Source of the DNA: Acidobacteriaceae bacterium
GTDB lineage: Bacteria; Acidobacteriota; Terriglobia; Terriglobales; Acidobacteriaceae
Length of the DNA stretch: 7,723 bases
Reading direction: 5' to 3'
Assembly (NCBI GenBank): GCA_025929125.1
Contig: JAICMT010000058.1
Location: forward strand, 1-7,723
The notes under the pieces are model-generated. The model ran no database searches. It was not told where the DNA came from and was given only the letters and a program-made list of their open reading frames with translations. Each line of letters opens with the position of its first letter. Positions within the stretch are counted from its first letter, which is position 1. The position numbers and the translations under genes were made by a program. Shown piece by piece: positions 1-6,069 of the stretch.

Positions 1-455
1 GCGAGGCGAACGCCTTCCAGGCCGACGACCGGGTCAGGATTGAGCTTGGTTCCCGTGGCGAAGACCGGACCGATGGCGATGTAGTCCGCGGGGCTTTGAT
101 CCGCTTCCTGCAACTGCTCCTGCGTGTGGGTGGAGAGGCCGAGCATGCGGCCGGGTCCTACGACGTTGCGGGTGTCATGAGCCGAGAGGTCGTTCTGGCC
201 GACGTGGACGCCATCGGCGTTCGCGAGCACCGCCAGGTCGGGGCGGTCATTGAGGATGAGGCGGCTGGAGGTGCCGGCGATGACATCGCGAAGAGCGGAC
301 GCGGCGTGGAGGATTTGTTGCGGGGCGCCAGTCTTGTCACGGTACTGGAACAGCTCGACACCGGCCCCGACCAGCTCGGAGGCAAATTCCGTTACGGTTA
401 TGCCGCGGCCGGCGAGCAGACCGGAATCGACGATGGCATAGAGCCGGGGGATCAT
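1..455 (-). CDS. thiE: Thiamine-phosphate synthase ThiE (3' end cut by window edge)
   Basis: ThiE joins HMP-pyrophosphate to thiazole phosphate carboxylate to give thiamine monophosphate, in the cytosol, as the joining step of thiamine synthesis. The first 151 codons are visible; the family is usually about 200-220 residues, so the C-terminal third lies off the left edge. Visible hallmarks of this TIM-barrel family are LYAIVD at residues 5-10, LFQYRDK at 35-41 (the Q-Y-R-x-K substrate motif), [10 protein letters not shown] at 66-75, [11 protein letters not shown] at 80-90, GLSTHT at 106-111 and [11 protein letters not shown] at 124-134. The ATG at 455-453 overlaps the accC stop in an ATGA, and the only purine-rich sequence (GAGG) sits one base from the start, which suggests translation coupled to accC. 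It reads as the last visible gene of a peptidase-accB-accC-thiE operon. Nothing looks broken. Family call is confident from motifs; operon membership is inferred from overlap and strand. Confidence 0.93.
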   Translation of the reverse strand, partial: MIPRLYAIVDSGLLAGRGITVTEFASELVGAGVELFQYRDKTGAPQQILHAASALRDVIAGTSSRLILNDRPDLAVLANADGVHVGQNDLSAHDTRNVVGPGRMLGLSTHTQEQLQEADQSPADYIAIGPVFATGTKLNPDPVVGLEGVRL

Positions 456-1807
456 GCCTCGTTCTGCTTGGCGAAGAAGCGCTCCATGAACTTGGTGTCG
501 AACTGTCCCGCGCGAAACTCCGGATCGGCGAAGATGCGCTGATGGAGCGGGATGGAAGTGTGGATGCCCTGGACGATGAATTGCGACAGCGCTCGCTGCA
601 TCCGGTTCATCGCCTCCTCGCGATCCGTGCCATGGCAGATGAGCTTTGCGATGAGGGAATCGTAATAGGGCGGCACCACGCCCTCGGCGTATTGGGCAGT
701 ATCCACGCGGACTCCGTTGCCGCCGGGGACGTTGAATGCGGTGATCTTGCCGGCGCTGGGTGTGAACTTCTCGGGGTGCTCGGCGTTAATGCGGCACTCG
801 ATGGCGTGACCGTTGATGACGATAGGTTTGGTGATGATGCTTGAGAGCCTTTCGCCGGCAGCGATTCGGAGCTGTGCTTTGACGAGGTCAATTCCTGTGA
901 CCATCTCGGTGACGCAGTGCTCGACCTGGATCCGGGTGTTCATCTCGATGAAGTAAATCTTGCCGTCCTCATCCATGAGGAACTCGATTGTTCCGGCGCC
1001 CCAGTAACCCACCTCTTTCATGCAGCGCTGGATGGTGTGGCCGAGTTCGGTACGGAGCTTGGGAGTGATCTGCAGGCTGGGGGCTTCTTCGATGAGCTTT
1101 TGATGCCGGCGTTGGATGGAGCACTCGCGCTCGCCGAGACTGAGGACCTCGCCGTGCTCATCGGCGAGCACCTGAAATTCGATGTGGCGCGGGCGTTCGA
1201 TGAACTTCTCCATGTAGAGATCGCCGTTGCCAAACGCGCCGGCGGCCTCGCTGGAAGCCTGCTGGAACATCCCGGGGAGCTCGTCGGGGGTGCGACAGAT
1301 GCGCATGCCACGGCCGCCACCACCTGCGGCAGCTTTGAGGATGACGGGATAGCCGACGCTCGCGGCCCACTCCAGAGCCTCAGCTTCGGTGGCGATGATG
1401 CCATCTGAGCCGGGGAGGATAGGCACTTTGGCCTTCTTCATGGTCTGGCGGGCCGTGGACTTTTCGCCCATCATGCGTGTGACTTCCGGAGGAGGGCCGA
1501 TGAACTTGATGTTGGAGGCCCGACAGACCTCGGCGAAGTTGGCGTTTTCGCTGAGGAGGCCGTAACCGGGATGAATGGCATCGACGTCCGTGATCTCGGC
1601 GGCGGAAATGACGGCAGGCACATTGAGGTAGGAGTCAGCGGACCGCGGCGCCCCGATGCAGATGGCCTCATCGGCGAACTTTACGTGGAGGCTGTGGCGG
1701 TCGGCCTCACTGTACACCGCAACAGTGCGGATGCCCATCTCACGGCATGCGGAGATCACGCGCAGTGCGATTTCGCCACGATTTGCAATCAGAACCTTAC
1801 GAAACAT
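452..1807 (-). CDS. accC: Acetyl-CoA carboxylase biotin carboxylase subunit AccC
   Basis: AccC uses ATP and bicarbonate to carboxylate the biotin on AccB, the first half-reaction of acetyl-CoA carboxylase in fatty acid synthesis. The 451-residue length is the normal size of the stand-alone subunit, with no fused carrier domain. The N-terminal domain opens with [14 protein letters not shown] (residues 4-17). The ATP-grasp region has Lys116 (MGEKSTAR), Lys158 followed by the glycine-rich loop GGGGRGMR at 162-169, and Glu275 (GTIEF). The active-site block [10 protein letters not shown] at 288-297 holds the metal-binding Glu288, Asn290 and the catalytic Arg292/Glu296 pattern; ECRINAE at 337-343 opens the C-terminal domain. 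All key residues are present. The start is ATG with an AGGAG Shine-Dalgarno (1812-1816) four bases upstream. It follows accB by 59 bases and its stop overlaps the thiE start, so the three are probably co-transcribed. Similar pyruvate or propionyl-CoA carboxylase subunits exist, but the adjacent accB supports acetyl-CoA carboxylase. Confidence 0.97.
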   Translation of the reverse strand: MFRKVLIANRGEIALRVISACREMGIRTVAVYSEADRHSLHVKFADEAICIGAPRSADSYLNVPAVISAAEITDVDAIHPGYGLLSENANFAEVCRASNIKFIGPPPEVTRMMGEKSTARQTMKKAKVPILPGSDGIIATEAEALEWAASVGYPVILKAAAGGGGRGMRICRTPDELPGMFQQASSEAAGAFGNGDLYMEKFIERPRHIEFQVLADEHGEVLSLGERECSIQRRHQKLIEEAPSLQITPKLRTELGHTIQRCMKEVGYWGAGTIEFLMDEDGKIYFIEMNTRIQVEHCVTEMVTGIDLVKAQLRIAAGERLSSIITKPIVINGHAIECRINAEHPEKFTPSAGKITAFNVPGGNGVRVDTAQYAEGVVPPYYDSLIAKLICHGTDREEAMNRMQRALSQFIVQGIHTSIPLHQRIFADPEFRAGQFDTKFMERFFAKQNEA

Positions 1808-1866
1808 GCATCTCCTGATCTTTTAGGCCGGCCGGCGCTGCGAAGCGGGTGGACGAAAACCTCCAT

Positions 1867-2364
1867 TTACCGGGGCTTTATAACAAACAGCGGCTGTCCA
1901 TACTCAACCGGCTGACCGCTGCTGGCAATTCTCTTCACGATTTCGCCGGCGACATCGCTCTCGATCTCGTTCATCAGCTTCATGGCTTCCACGATGCAGA
2001 GGACCTGCCCCACCTCGACCTGATCGCCGACCTTGACGAAGGGCGAGGCGCCGGGTGAGGGCGATTCGTAAAATGTGCCGACGATGGGAGATTTGACTTG
2101 GTGGAGGCCTTCGTCGGCGTCAACGGCCAGTGCCGCGGTACCGGCGGGTGCGGCCGATGCGGGCGGCACGGTCTGGAAAGAAGCTCCAGCCGAGCCGAGT
2201 AAGGCGGCCAGCTGGGCCTGATTGGGCGCGGCGGCAGCGACATTCGCGCCCATGAACTTGATGCGCACCTTGAGGTCATCGCGTTCCATGTCGAACTCGG
2301 CAATACCGTTGCTCTTCAGGAACTCAACCAGTTCGCGCAACTCCTGCAGTTTGTTCTGGTCCAT
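1867..2364 (-). CDS. accB: Acetyl-CoA carboxylase biotin carboxyl carrier protein AccB
   Basis: AccB carries biotin between the biotin carboxylase and carboxyltransferase centres of acetyl-CoA carboxylase. With the chosen start it has 165 residues, usual for the family. Residues 1-38 form the helical N-terminal part (LQELRELVEFLK), residues 40-85 are an Ala/Pro-rich flexible linker, and 90-164 are the biotinyl domain. That domain has the AccB-specific protruding thumb (SPSPGASPFV, 101-110) and the biotinylation motif EAMKLMNEI at 126-134, with Lys129 as the attachment site. Two adjacent ATGs exist at 2367 and 2364; GGAAG at 2376-2372 stands seven bases from the second and four from the first, so the second is preferred, though a 166-residue product from 2367 is possible. 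A longer reading from an ATG at 2406 only translates the upstream hairpin and lacks family similarity. It lies between the M24 peptidase (52-base gap) and accC, whose product is its direct partner. Confidence 0.95.
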   Translation of the reverse strand: MDQNKLQELRELVEFLKSNGIAEFDMERDDLKVRIKFMGANVAAAAPNQAQLAALLGSAGASFQTVPPASAAPAGTAALAVDADEGLHQVKSPIVGTFYESPSPGASPFVKVGDQVEVGQVLCIVEAMKLMNEIESDVAGEIVKRIASSGQPVEYGQPLFVIKPR

Positions 2365-2369
2365 CATCA

Positions 2370-2377
2370 CTCTTCCC
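2370..2377 (-). promoter_or_regulatory. Ribosome binding site of accB
   Basis: On the minus strand GGGAAGAG precedes the double ATG of accB. The GGAAG core lies seven bases before the ATG at 2364 and four before the ATG at 2367, which decides against the far upstream ATG at 2406 and favours the second of the two adjacent ATGs. Confidence 0.6.
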
Positions 2378-2404
2378 GCGCTGCCCGGCGATCCGCCGGG
2401 GCGC
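2378..2404 (-). promoter_or_regulatory. GC-rich hairpin in the accB leader
   Basis: In the 52-base gap between the peptidase stop and accB, the minus-strand RNA can fold as GCGC-CCCGGCG, a three-base loop GAT, then CGCCGGG-CA-GCGC: eleven G-C pairs with one two-base bulge. No run of T follows, so it is not a standard intrinsic terminator. It ends one base before the accB Shine-Dalgarno, so it could affect ribosome access, mark an mRNA processing site, or protect the accBC part of the transcript. The fold is seen in the sequence; the role is inference. Confidence 0.55.
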
Positions 2405-2416
2405 ATTGAGACTCAG

Positions 2417-3511
2417 CTACAACTCGATCCATGCCCGCGTGGACGGTGTCAGGATCTCGGCTCCGGTTTGAGTGACCAGAACCATGTCCTCGATTCGAAC
2501 ACCGAACTTGCCTGGCAGATAAACGCCGGGTTCAATTGTAACTACCATTCCCGGTTCAAGCTTCTGGGTCTGCCCGGCCGCGAGTCGGGGACCCTCATGA
2601 ATCTCTAGTCCGACGCCGTGGCCGGTGGAGTGGGTGAACCACTTATCGAGCCGCGCGCGGCGCAACACGGAGCGCGCAGCCTCATCGACATCGCCGCCGC
2701 TGATGCCAGGGCGGACTGCGGCAACGCCAGCCTCCTGCGCTTCCAGGACAGCCTCGTAGACGCGCCTCTCTTCCGCGGATGCGCGGCCGAGATGCACGGT
2801 GCGAGTCATGTCCGAGCAATAGCCGTCCAGCACAACACCGAAGTCGAGCGTTACAAACCCGCGGCGAGGTAGCCGAGCGGAGCTGGCACGTCCGTGCGGA
2901 AGTGCGGATCGTGGCCCGCTGGCGACGATGCTGGGGAAGGACATCTCGGTCGCGCCGGCAACGCGAGCGTTGTATTCCAATGCCAGAGAGACCTCGGCTT
3001 CGGATGCTCCCGGAACAATGTGATCGAAGATAGTGTCGAATAGCCGGCAACCCAGGGCTGCCGCGGCACGCATTCTGGATATCTCCTGCTTGTCCTTGAC
3101 CCACCGCAGCGTGGAAACCAAGGAGCCAATTGGGGCGAAGAAACCGCGGCGCAGCTTACCCGGCAGCGCTGCCTGCATCTGCTTGAGTGCGGCGACGGTG
3201 GTGTTGCCTTCGTCAAAGCCGCAACGCCGGAGACGGGATTTGGCCGCCCACTCCGATGCGGCTATGGCTGCGGCTTTGGGTGCAATGACGACCTTGACGC
3301 CGCGTGCCTCAGATTTGGCCTGGGCAGTGTAGCGCCCATCGGTGACGAGGACAGGTCGGAGGCGCGAGGAGACGGGCAGTACCAGGGCGGCGTTCGATCC
3401 GGTGAAGCCGCAGAGCCAGCGAACGTCTGGCAAATGAGTTATCACCAGAGCATCGACACCTGCTTTTGCTGCGGCGGCAATGGCCTGCTGTCGTCGTGCG
3501 GTCTCGCTCAC
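2417..3511 (-). CDS. M24 family Xaa-Pro peptidase (aminopeptidase P / prolidase-like)
   Basis: This is a dinuclear metallopeptidase of the pita-bread fold that hydrolyses peptide bonds next to proline; it probably acts in the cytosol, as no signal peptide is seen. The 364 residues match the short bacterial Xaa-Pro peptidases of the Bacillus YqhT type. Residues 1-130 are the creatinase-like N-terminal domain (VRWLCGFTGSNAALVL, 30-45; DGRYT, 58-62). The catalytic domain follows, with the five expected metal ligands Asp223 (LDFG), Asp234 (SDMTRT), His298 (STGHGVG), Glu327 (TIEPGVY) and Glu341 (RIEDMV), plus the proton-shuttling His206 (SGPRSALPHG) and His305. The start is GTG at 3511-3509; no in-frame ATG lies nearby and no Shine-Dalgarno is visible, but a -10-like TAGAAT ends six bases upstream, so the message may be leaderless. 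It leads the accB-accC-thiE operon; a peptidase of this family next to accBC is also known in Firmicutes. Whether it prefers dipeptides or longer peptides cannot be told. Confidence 0.9.
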   Translation of the reverse strand: MSETARRQQAIAAAAKAGVDALVITHLPDVRWLCGFTGSNAALVLPVSSRLRPVLVTDGRYTAQAKSEARGVKVVIAPKAAAIAASEWAAKSRLRRCGFDEGNTTVAALKQMQAALPGKLRRGFFAPIGSLVSTLRWVKDKQEISRMRAAAALGCRLFDTIFDHIVPGASEAEVSLALEYNARVAGATEMSFPSIVASGPRSALPHGRASSARLPRRGFVTLDFGVVLDGYCSDMTRTVHLGRASAEERRVYEAVLEAQEAGVAAVRPGISGGDVDEAARSVLRRARLDKWFTHSTGHGVGLEIHEGPRLAAGQTQKLEPGMVVTIEPGVYLPGKFGVRIEDMVLVTQTGAEILTPSTRAWIEL

Positions 3512-3517
3512 CGGATC

Positions 3518-3523
3518 ATTCTA
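3518..3523 (-). promoter_or_regulatory. Candidate -10 element of the peptidase-accBC-thiE operon
   Basis: TAGAAT on the minus strand (five of six matches to TATAAT) ends six bases before the GTG start of the M24 peptidase. A transcript starting seven bases after it would begin at the GTG itself. The -35 region about 17 bases upstream (3541-3546) is weak and coincides with the -35 position of the divergent promoter. This is pattern evidence only. Confidence 0.4.
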
Positions 3524-3563
3524 TCCAAGCGCGACGGCAGCTACATACGGCTGCTGTACCCGG

Positions 3564-3569
3564 TATGAT
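3564..3569 (+). promoter_or_regulatory. Candidate -10 element of the metallophosphoesterase gene
   Basis: TATGAT (five of six matches to TATAAT) ends five bases before the ATG at 3575, so transcription would start at or within a base or so of the start codon. There is no Shine-Dalgarno in the 63-base divergent gap. The -35 region near 3541-3546 (CTACAT) is a poor match. Seen by eye only. Confidence 0.4.
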
Positions 3570-3574
3570 GGACT

Positions 3575-4468
3575 ATGGCCGGAAGTATCGCCGAAGAGCC
3601 TTCGACGGAGCAGCAAAGAGGATTCTCCCGGCGGAAGTTCGTTGCACGGGCTCCCATGGCTGCGGCAGGCGCGCTTGCGCTCTATTCGGCCGAGATCTCG
3701 CGGCATGAGCTGAGCGTGGTGACTCGTAGGCTGGCGATTCGCGAGTTGCCCCCGGCGTTTCAGGGATTTCGGATTGTCCAGATCAGCGACATCCACTTCG
3801 ACGAGTACACAGAGCCGTGGTTCCTGCGCCGGGTGATCCGCGAGATCAACTCCCTTGTGCCCGATCTGGTGCTTATGACGGGAGACTTTATCAGTTTTGC
3901 TCCGCTGCCGAGGCGGTTTGCGCAGTACGCTTTTCACCGCTGCACTGAGTTGCTGCACGAGATCGCCTGCCCGACCAGGTTTGCAGCCATGGGCAACCAC
4001 GACTCCTTCCTCGGAGCTCCGGAGATGGGGCCGATCTTCCAGGCGGTTGATATTCCACTGCTGGTGAATGAGCACGTTCCGCTGGAACGTAACGGACAGC
4101 GGCTGTGGCTGTGTGCGACGCATGATCCAGTGACCCATGTGCCGGATCTTGAGGCGACGATTCCGAAGAATCCGGATGGTCCGGTGCTGTTGATGTGCCA
4201 TGGACCCGATTATGCAGATACCCTGCTGGCACATCCGCGCGGAAGGCTAGTGGATGCGATGTTCTCCGGGCATACGCATGGAGGCCAGGTGCGGATTCCG
4301 CTGCTGCCGCCGATGCACCTGCCTGAGGGCGGACGCAAGTATGTGGAGGGGGCATACCAATTGGGGCGGATGCAGTTGTATGTAAACCGCGGAATTGGCG
4401 CGGTGGGATTGCCTTTGCGACTGAATTGCCCGCCGGAGATTACGGTGTTTACGCTGGAGCGCGCGTAA
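3575..4468 (+). CDS. Tat-exported metallophosphoesterase (YkuE/YaeI-like)
   Basis: This 297-residue calcineurin-like phosphoesterase carries every metal-binding motif of the fold: SDIHFD with Asp72 and His74, MTGDF with Asp104, MGNHD with Asn141 and His142, CHGPD with His209, and SGHTHGG with His233 and His235. The N-terminus has a twin-arginine signal: SRRKFV at 18-23 followed by a short, Ala-rich hydrophobic stretch (about 27-39), which points to folded export and a periplasmic or membrane-attached place of action. No clean A-x-A cleavage site is seen, so the signal may remain as an anchor. Family members include the Tat substrate YkuE of Bacillus and YaeI of E. coli, phosphodiesterases whose natural substrates are poorly known; a lipid-linked phosphate such as UDP-diacylglucosamine is a related-family possibility only. 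It is divergent from the acc operon and ends three bases before the convergent helix-turn-helix gene. Fold and export are well supported; substrate is unknown. Confidence 0.88.
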   Translation: MAGSIAEEPSTEQQRGFSRRKFVARAPMAAAGALALYSAEISRHELSVVTRRLAIRELPPAFQGFRIVQISDIHFDEYTEPWFLRRVIREINSLVPDLVLMTGDFISFAPLPRRFAQYAFHRCTELLHEIACPTRFAAMGNHDSFLGAPEMGPIFQAVDIPLLVNEHVPLERNGQRLWLCATHDPVTHVPDLEATIPKNPDGPVLLMCHGPDYADTLLAHPRGRLVDAMFSGHTHGGQVRIPLLPPMHLPEGGRKYVEGAYQLGRMQLYVNRGIGAVGLPLRLNCPPEITVFTLERA

Positions 4469-4471
4469 AGG

Positions 4472-4726
4472 TTAGCGAGCCCTGCCTGCCGGCTTCTTCT
4501 GCTTGGGTACGACCGCGATCGGCGCCTTGGCTTTGACTCCGCTCATCTGCACCATCCAGGTATCGAGCAGGCTGCGTTTGAAGCGCCATCGGTTGCCAAG
4601 CTTAAATGCTGGGATGAATCCCTCTGAGGCATAGCGGTAGAGGGTGTCCCCGCTTATGCCCAGATACTCGGCTGCCTGTCGGATATCCATCACCTCGCGC
4701 ACCATCTGCTGGACTACAGCCGCCAT
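4472..4726 (-). CDS. Small helix-turn-helix DNA-binding protein (excisionase/MerR-like, HTH_17 type)
   Basis: An 84-residue protein with a winged helix-turn-helix domain at about residues 13-58: MDIRQAAEYLGISGDTLYRY (13-32) is the helix-turn-helix, followed by the wing pattern EGFIPAFKLGNRWRFKRSLLDTWM (residues 35-58, key residues Pro39, Lys42, Arg46, Arg48). This is the usual layout of the excisionase-family domain, found both in phage Xis proteins and in chromosomal regulators. A basic tail follows (residues 65-84, several Lys and Arg, KQKKPAGRAR at the end). The ATG at 4726 is chosen because GGAG (4735-4738) lies eight bases upstream; a reading from TTG at 4771 has no such site. There is no integrase or phage gene nearby, so a role as a true excisionase is unsupported, and a regulator or nucleoid-type protein is more likely. 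Its target is unknown. It sits downstream of the phosphofructokinase terminator, so it probably has its own promoter. Confidence 0.82.
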   Translation of the reverse strand: MAAVVQQMVREVMDIRQAAEYLGISGDTLYRYASEGFIPAFKLGNRWRFKRSLLDTWMVQMSGVKAKAPIAVVPKQKKPAGRAR

Positions 4727-4734
4727 GAAGAACA

Positions 4735-4738
4735 CTCC
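4735..4738 (-). promoter_or_regulatory. Ribosome binding site deciding the HTH gene start
   Basis: GGAG on the minus strand, eight bases before the ATG at 4726, is the best-placed Shine-Dalgarno in this leader and selects the 84-residue product over the 99-residue reading from TTG at 4771. Confidence 0.55.
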
Positions 4739-4770
4739 AGAACAACCAAGGTAAGTCGAAGAAAACGGCA

Positions 4771-4790
4771 AAAGAGCCGGTGTCCTCTTT
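4771..4790 (-). repeat. Inverted repeat AAAGAG-N8-CTCTTT in the HTH gene leader
   Basis: A perfect six-base inverted repeat with an eight-base spacer lies 45-64 bases upstream of the HTH gene start and overlaps the downstream end of its candidate promoter. It could be an operator for autoregulation or simply a small RNA hairpin. The repeat is seen in the sequence; any binding role is inference. Confidence 0.35.
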
Positions 4791-4817
4791 GTATCTCCCG
4801 GAGCGCCGGATGGACAA
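4788..4817 (-). promoter_or_regulatory. Candidate promoter of the HTH gene
   Basis: On the minus strand TTGTCC (4817-4812) and TACAAA (4793-4788) are separated by 18 bases; each matches its sigma70 consensus at four of six positions. It lies downstream of the phosphofructokinase terminator and would give a leader of roughly 55 bases. Weak by-eye evidence, but a promoter is expected here because the terminator isolates the gene. Confidence 0.3.
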
Positions 4818-4860
4818 GAGAATTGCGATGGCGATTGCGCGAGCTTGCTACTAACTCACT

Positions 4861-4901
4861 GATAAATAACAACGGCGACAACTCTGGTTGAGCTGCCGCC
4901 G
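4861..4901 (-). terminator. Rho-independent terminator of the phosphofructokinase gene
   Basis: About 23 bases after the kinase stop codon, the minus strand reads a 12-base-pair stem, CGGCGGCAGCTC / GAGTTGTCGCCG, with a five-base loop AACCA and only two G-U pairs, followed at once by TTGTTATTTATC. Stem strength and the T-rich tail are typical of an intrinsic terminator. No T run follows on the plus strand, so it appears one-directional. It separates the kinase from the HTH gene transcriptionally. Confidence 0.85.
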
Positions 4902-4924
4902 CTAGAGATGGAGTGAAAATTGGC

Positions 4925-5962
4925 CTACTTGGAGGGCTGCAGGCTCTTGATCGCGTCGAAGATATCCTCTCCGACGGTGCGAGTTTTGGCGATTGCGTCG
5001 GCGATGGGAATGTCGGTGATCTGGTTCCCCTTGAGCACCACTAACTGGCCAAACTTGCCTGCGTGCACCAGGTCAATTGCGGCTACGCCGTAGCGAGTTG
5101 CAAGCATGCGGTCGTAAGCGGTGGGCGTGCCGCCGCGCTGGGTATGGCCCAGGTTCACGGAGCGAGTCTCATAGCCGGTACGCTTTTCGATCTCCTCGGA
5201 GAGCGCCTGGCCGATGCCACTGAGGCGAGCGTGGCCGAACGCGTCCTTCTTTTCGCCGACGGTGAGCTGCCCTTCGACGTGCGGAAGCCGTGCTCCCTCT
5301 GCTACGACGACGATCGCGAACCGCTTGCCGATCTCCCAACGGGCCTTCACAAGACGGACCACGTCGTCCAGATCGATTTCTTTTTCGGGTGCGAGTATGA
5401 CATCGGCGCCTCCGGCGATTCCGGCCGTTACCGCAATCCAGCCGGCATCACGCCCCATGACTTCGACGACCTGCACGCGGCTATGGGATTCGGTGGTGGA
5501 GTGAAGGCGATCGACGGCCTCGGTTGCAATCGAGACAGCGGTATCGAATCCGAAACAAACATCGGTGCCGCTGAGGTCGTTGTCGATGGTCTTGGGGACG
5601 CCGACAACCGGGATACCGCGTTTGGCCAACTCGACGGAGATGGACTGGGTGTCGTCGCCGCCCAGGGCGATGAGCGCGTCGAGCTTCTGCTCCTGCAGGT
5701 TTTTAAGGCACTTCTCAAAGCCGCCCTCGATTTTCTTGATGTTGGTACGTGAGGAGCGCAGGATGGTGCCGCCCAACTGCAGGATGCCACTGGTGGTCTT
5801 GAGGTCCAGGGGCATGGTGCGATTCTCCAGCACGCCCTTCCAGCCCTCGAGAAAGCCAACGAATTCATCGTTGTAGTGGAGTATTCCTTTACGCACCGCA
5901 GCGCGGATCACCGCATTGAGGCCGGGGCAGTCCCCGCCTCCTGTCAACATCCCAATTCGCAT
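4925..5962 (-). CDS. pfp: 6-phosphofructokinase, pyrophosphate-dependent signature
   Basis: The enzyme phosphorylates fructose 6-phosphate to fructose 1,6-bisphosphate in glycolysis. The 345 residues follow the PfkA fold: TGGGDCPGLNAVIR at 7-20 (phosphate-donor loop), ILRSSRT at 67-73, GGDDT at 101-105, PKTIDND at 123-129 with catalytic Asp127, MGRDAGWIA at 169-177, AEGAR at 221-225 and LGHTQRGGTPTAYDR at 271-285. Positions 104 and 124, which happen to keep E. coli numbering, are Asp and Lys. ATP enzymes of the E. coli type have Gly at both, while pyrophosphate-dependent enzymes have this Asp/Lys pair, so pyrophosphate is the probable donor and the reaction would be reversible. Automatic annotation may still name it pfkA. 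The ATG has an AAAGGG site (5970-5975) seven bases upstream. The gene is alone on its transcript, ending in a strong intrinsic terminator, and is divergent from the hydrolase. Family certain; donor choice is inference from two residues. Confidence 0.93.
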   Translation of the reverse strand: MRIGMLTGGGDCPGLNAVIRAAVRKGILHYNDEFVGFLEGWKGVLENRTMPLDLKTTSGILQLGGTILRSSRTNIKKIEGGFEKCLKNLQEQKLDALIALGGDDTQSISVELAKRGIPVVGVPKTIDNDLSGTDVCFGFDTAVSIATEAVDRLHSTTESHSRVQVVEVMGRDAGWIAVTAGIAGGADVILAPEKEIDLDDVVRLVKARWEIGKRFAIVVVAEGARLPHVEGQLTVGEKKDAFGHARLSGIGQALSEEIEKRTGYETRSVNLGHTQRGGTPTAYDRMLATRYGVAAIDLVHAGKFGQLVVLKGNQITDIPIADAIAKTRTVGEDIFDAIKSLQPSK

Positions 5963-5997
5963 TCCGAATCCCTTTCGATCAGAAATCTTCCATTCGA

Positions 5998-6003
5998 ATG
6001 ATA
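5998..6003 (-). promoter_or_regulatory. Candidate -10 element of the phosphofructokinase gene
   Basis: TATCAT on the minus strand (five of six matches to TATAAT) lies 35 bases upstream of the ATG and would give a leader of about 29 bases containing the AAAGGG ribosome site. The -35 region 17 bases further upstream (ACCGGT) does not match. The rest of this 107-base divergent gap holds only a five-base-pair CGCGC/GCGCG hairpin (6005-6020) and a GGGGAGG run (6030-6036). Confidence 0.35.
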
Positions 6004-6069
6004 CCGCGCCTAAGTGCGCGACCGGTGCAGGGGAGGTTTTGATCGGACGGCGGCTGCATCCAATGGCGC

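Noticed and set aside
917..1408. Long plus-strand frame opposite accC (and similar at 5063-5752 opposite the kinase)
   Set aside because: Mirror frames created by the codon pattern of highly conserved genes on the other strand; no motifs.
1826..1836. GCCGGCCGGC palindrome in the accB-accC gap as a terminator or operator
   Set aside because: A perfect palindrome with no loop, no adjacent T run in the right direction, and such GC palindromes are expected by chance at this GC content.
2365..2406. AccB start at the ATG at 2406 giving 179 residues
   Set aside because: The extra residues (Gly/Pro/Arg-rich) merely translate the GC hairpin, have no ribosome site, and lie outside the usual AccB N-terminus.
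3521..4234. 237-residue minus-strand reading frame opposite the metallophosphoesterase
   Set aside because: It lies antisense to a gene with all family motifs, has low-complexity Arg/His/Gln composition and no recognisable domain; a high-GC shadow.
4472..4726. Excisionase-like gene as evidence of a prophage or integrated element
   Set aside because: No integrase, att repeat, tRNA or phage gene in the window; the domain is common in chromosomal regulators.
4727..4771. HTH protein start at TTG 4771
   Set aside because: No Shine-Dalgarno before it, and it would place the candidate -10 and inverted repeat almost at the start; the ATG at 4726 has GGAG eight bases upstream.
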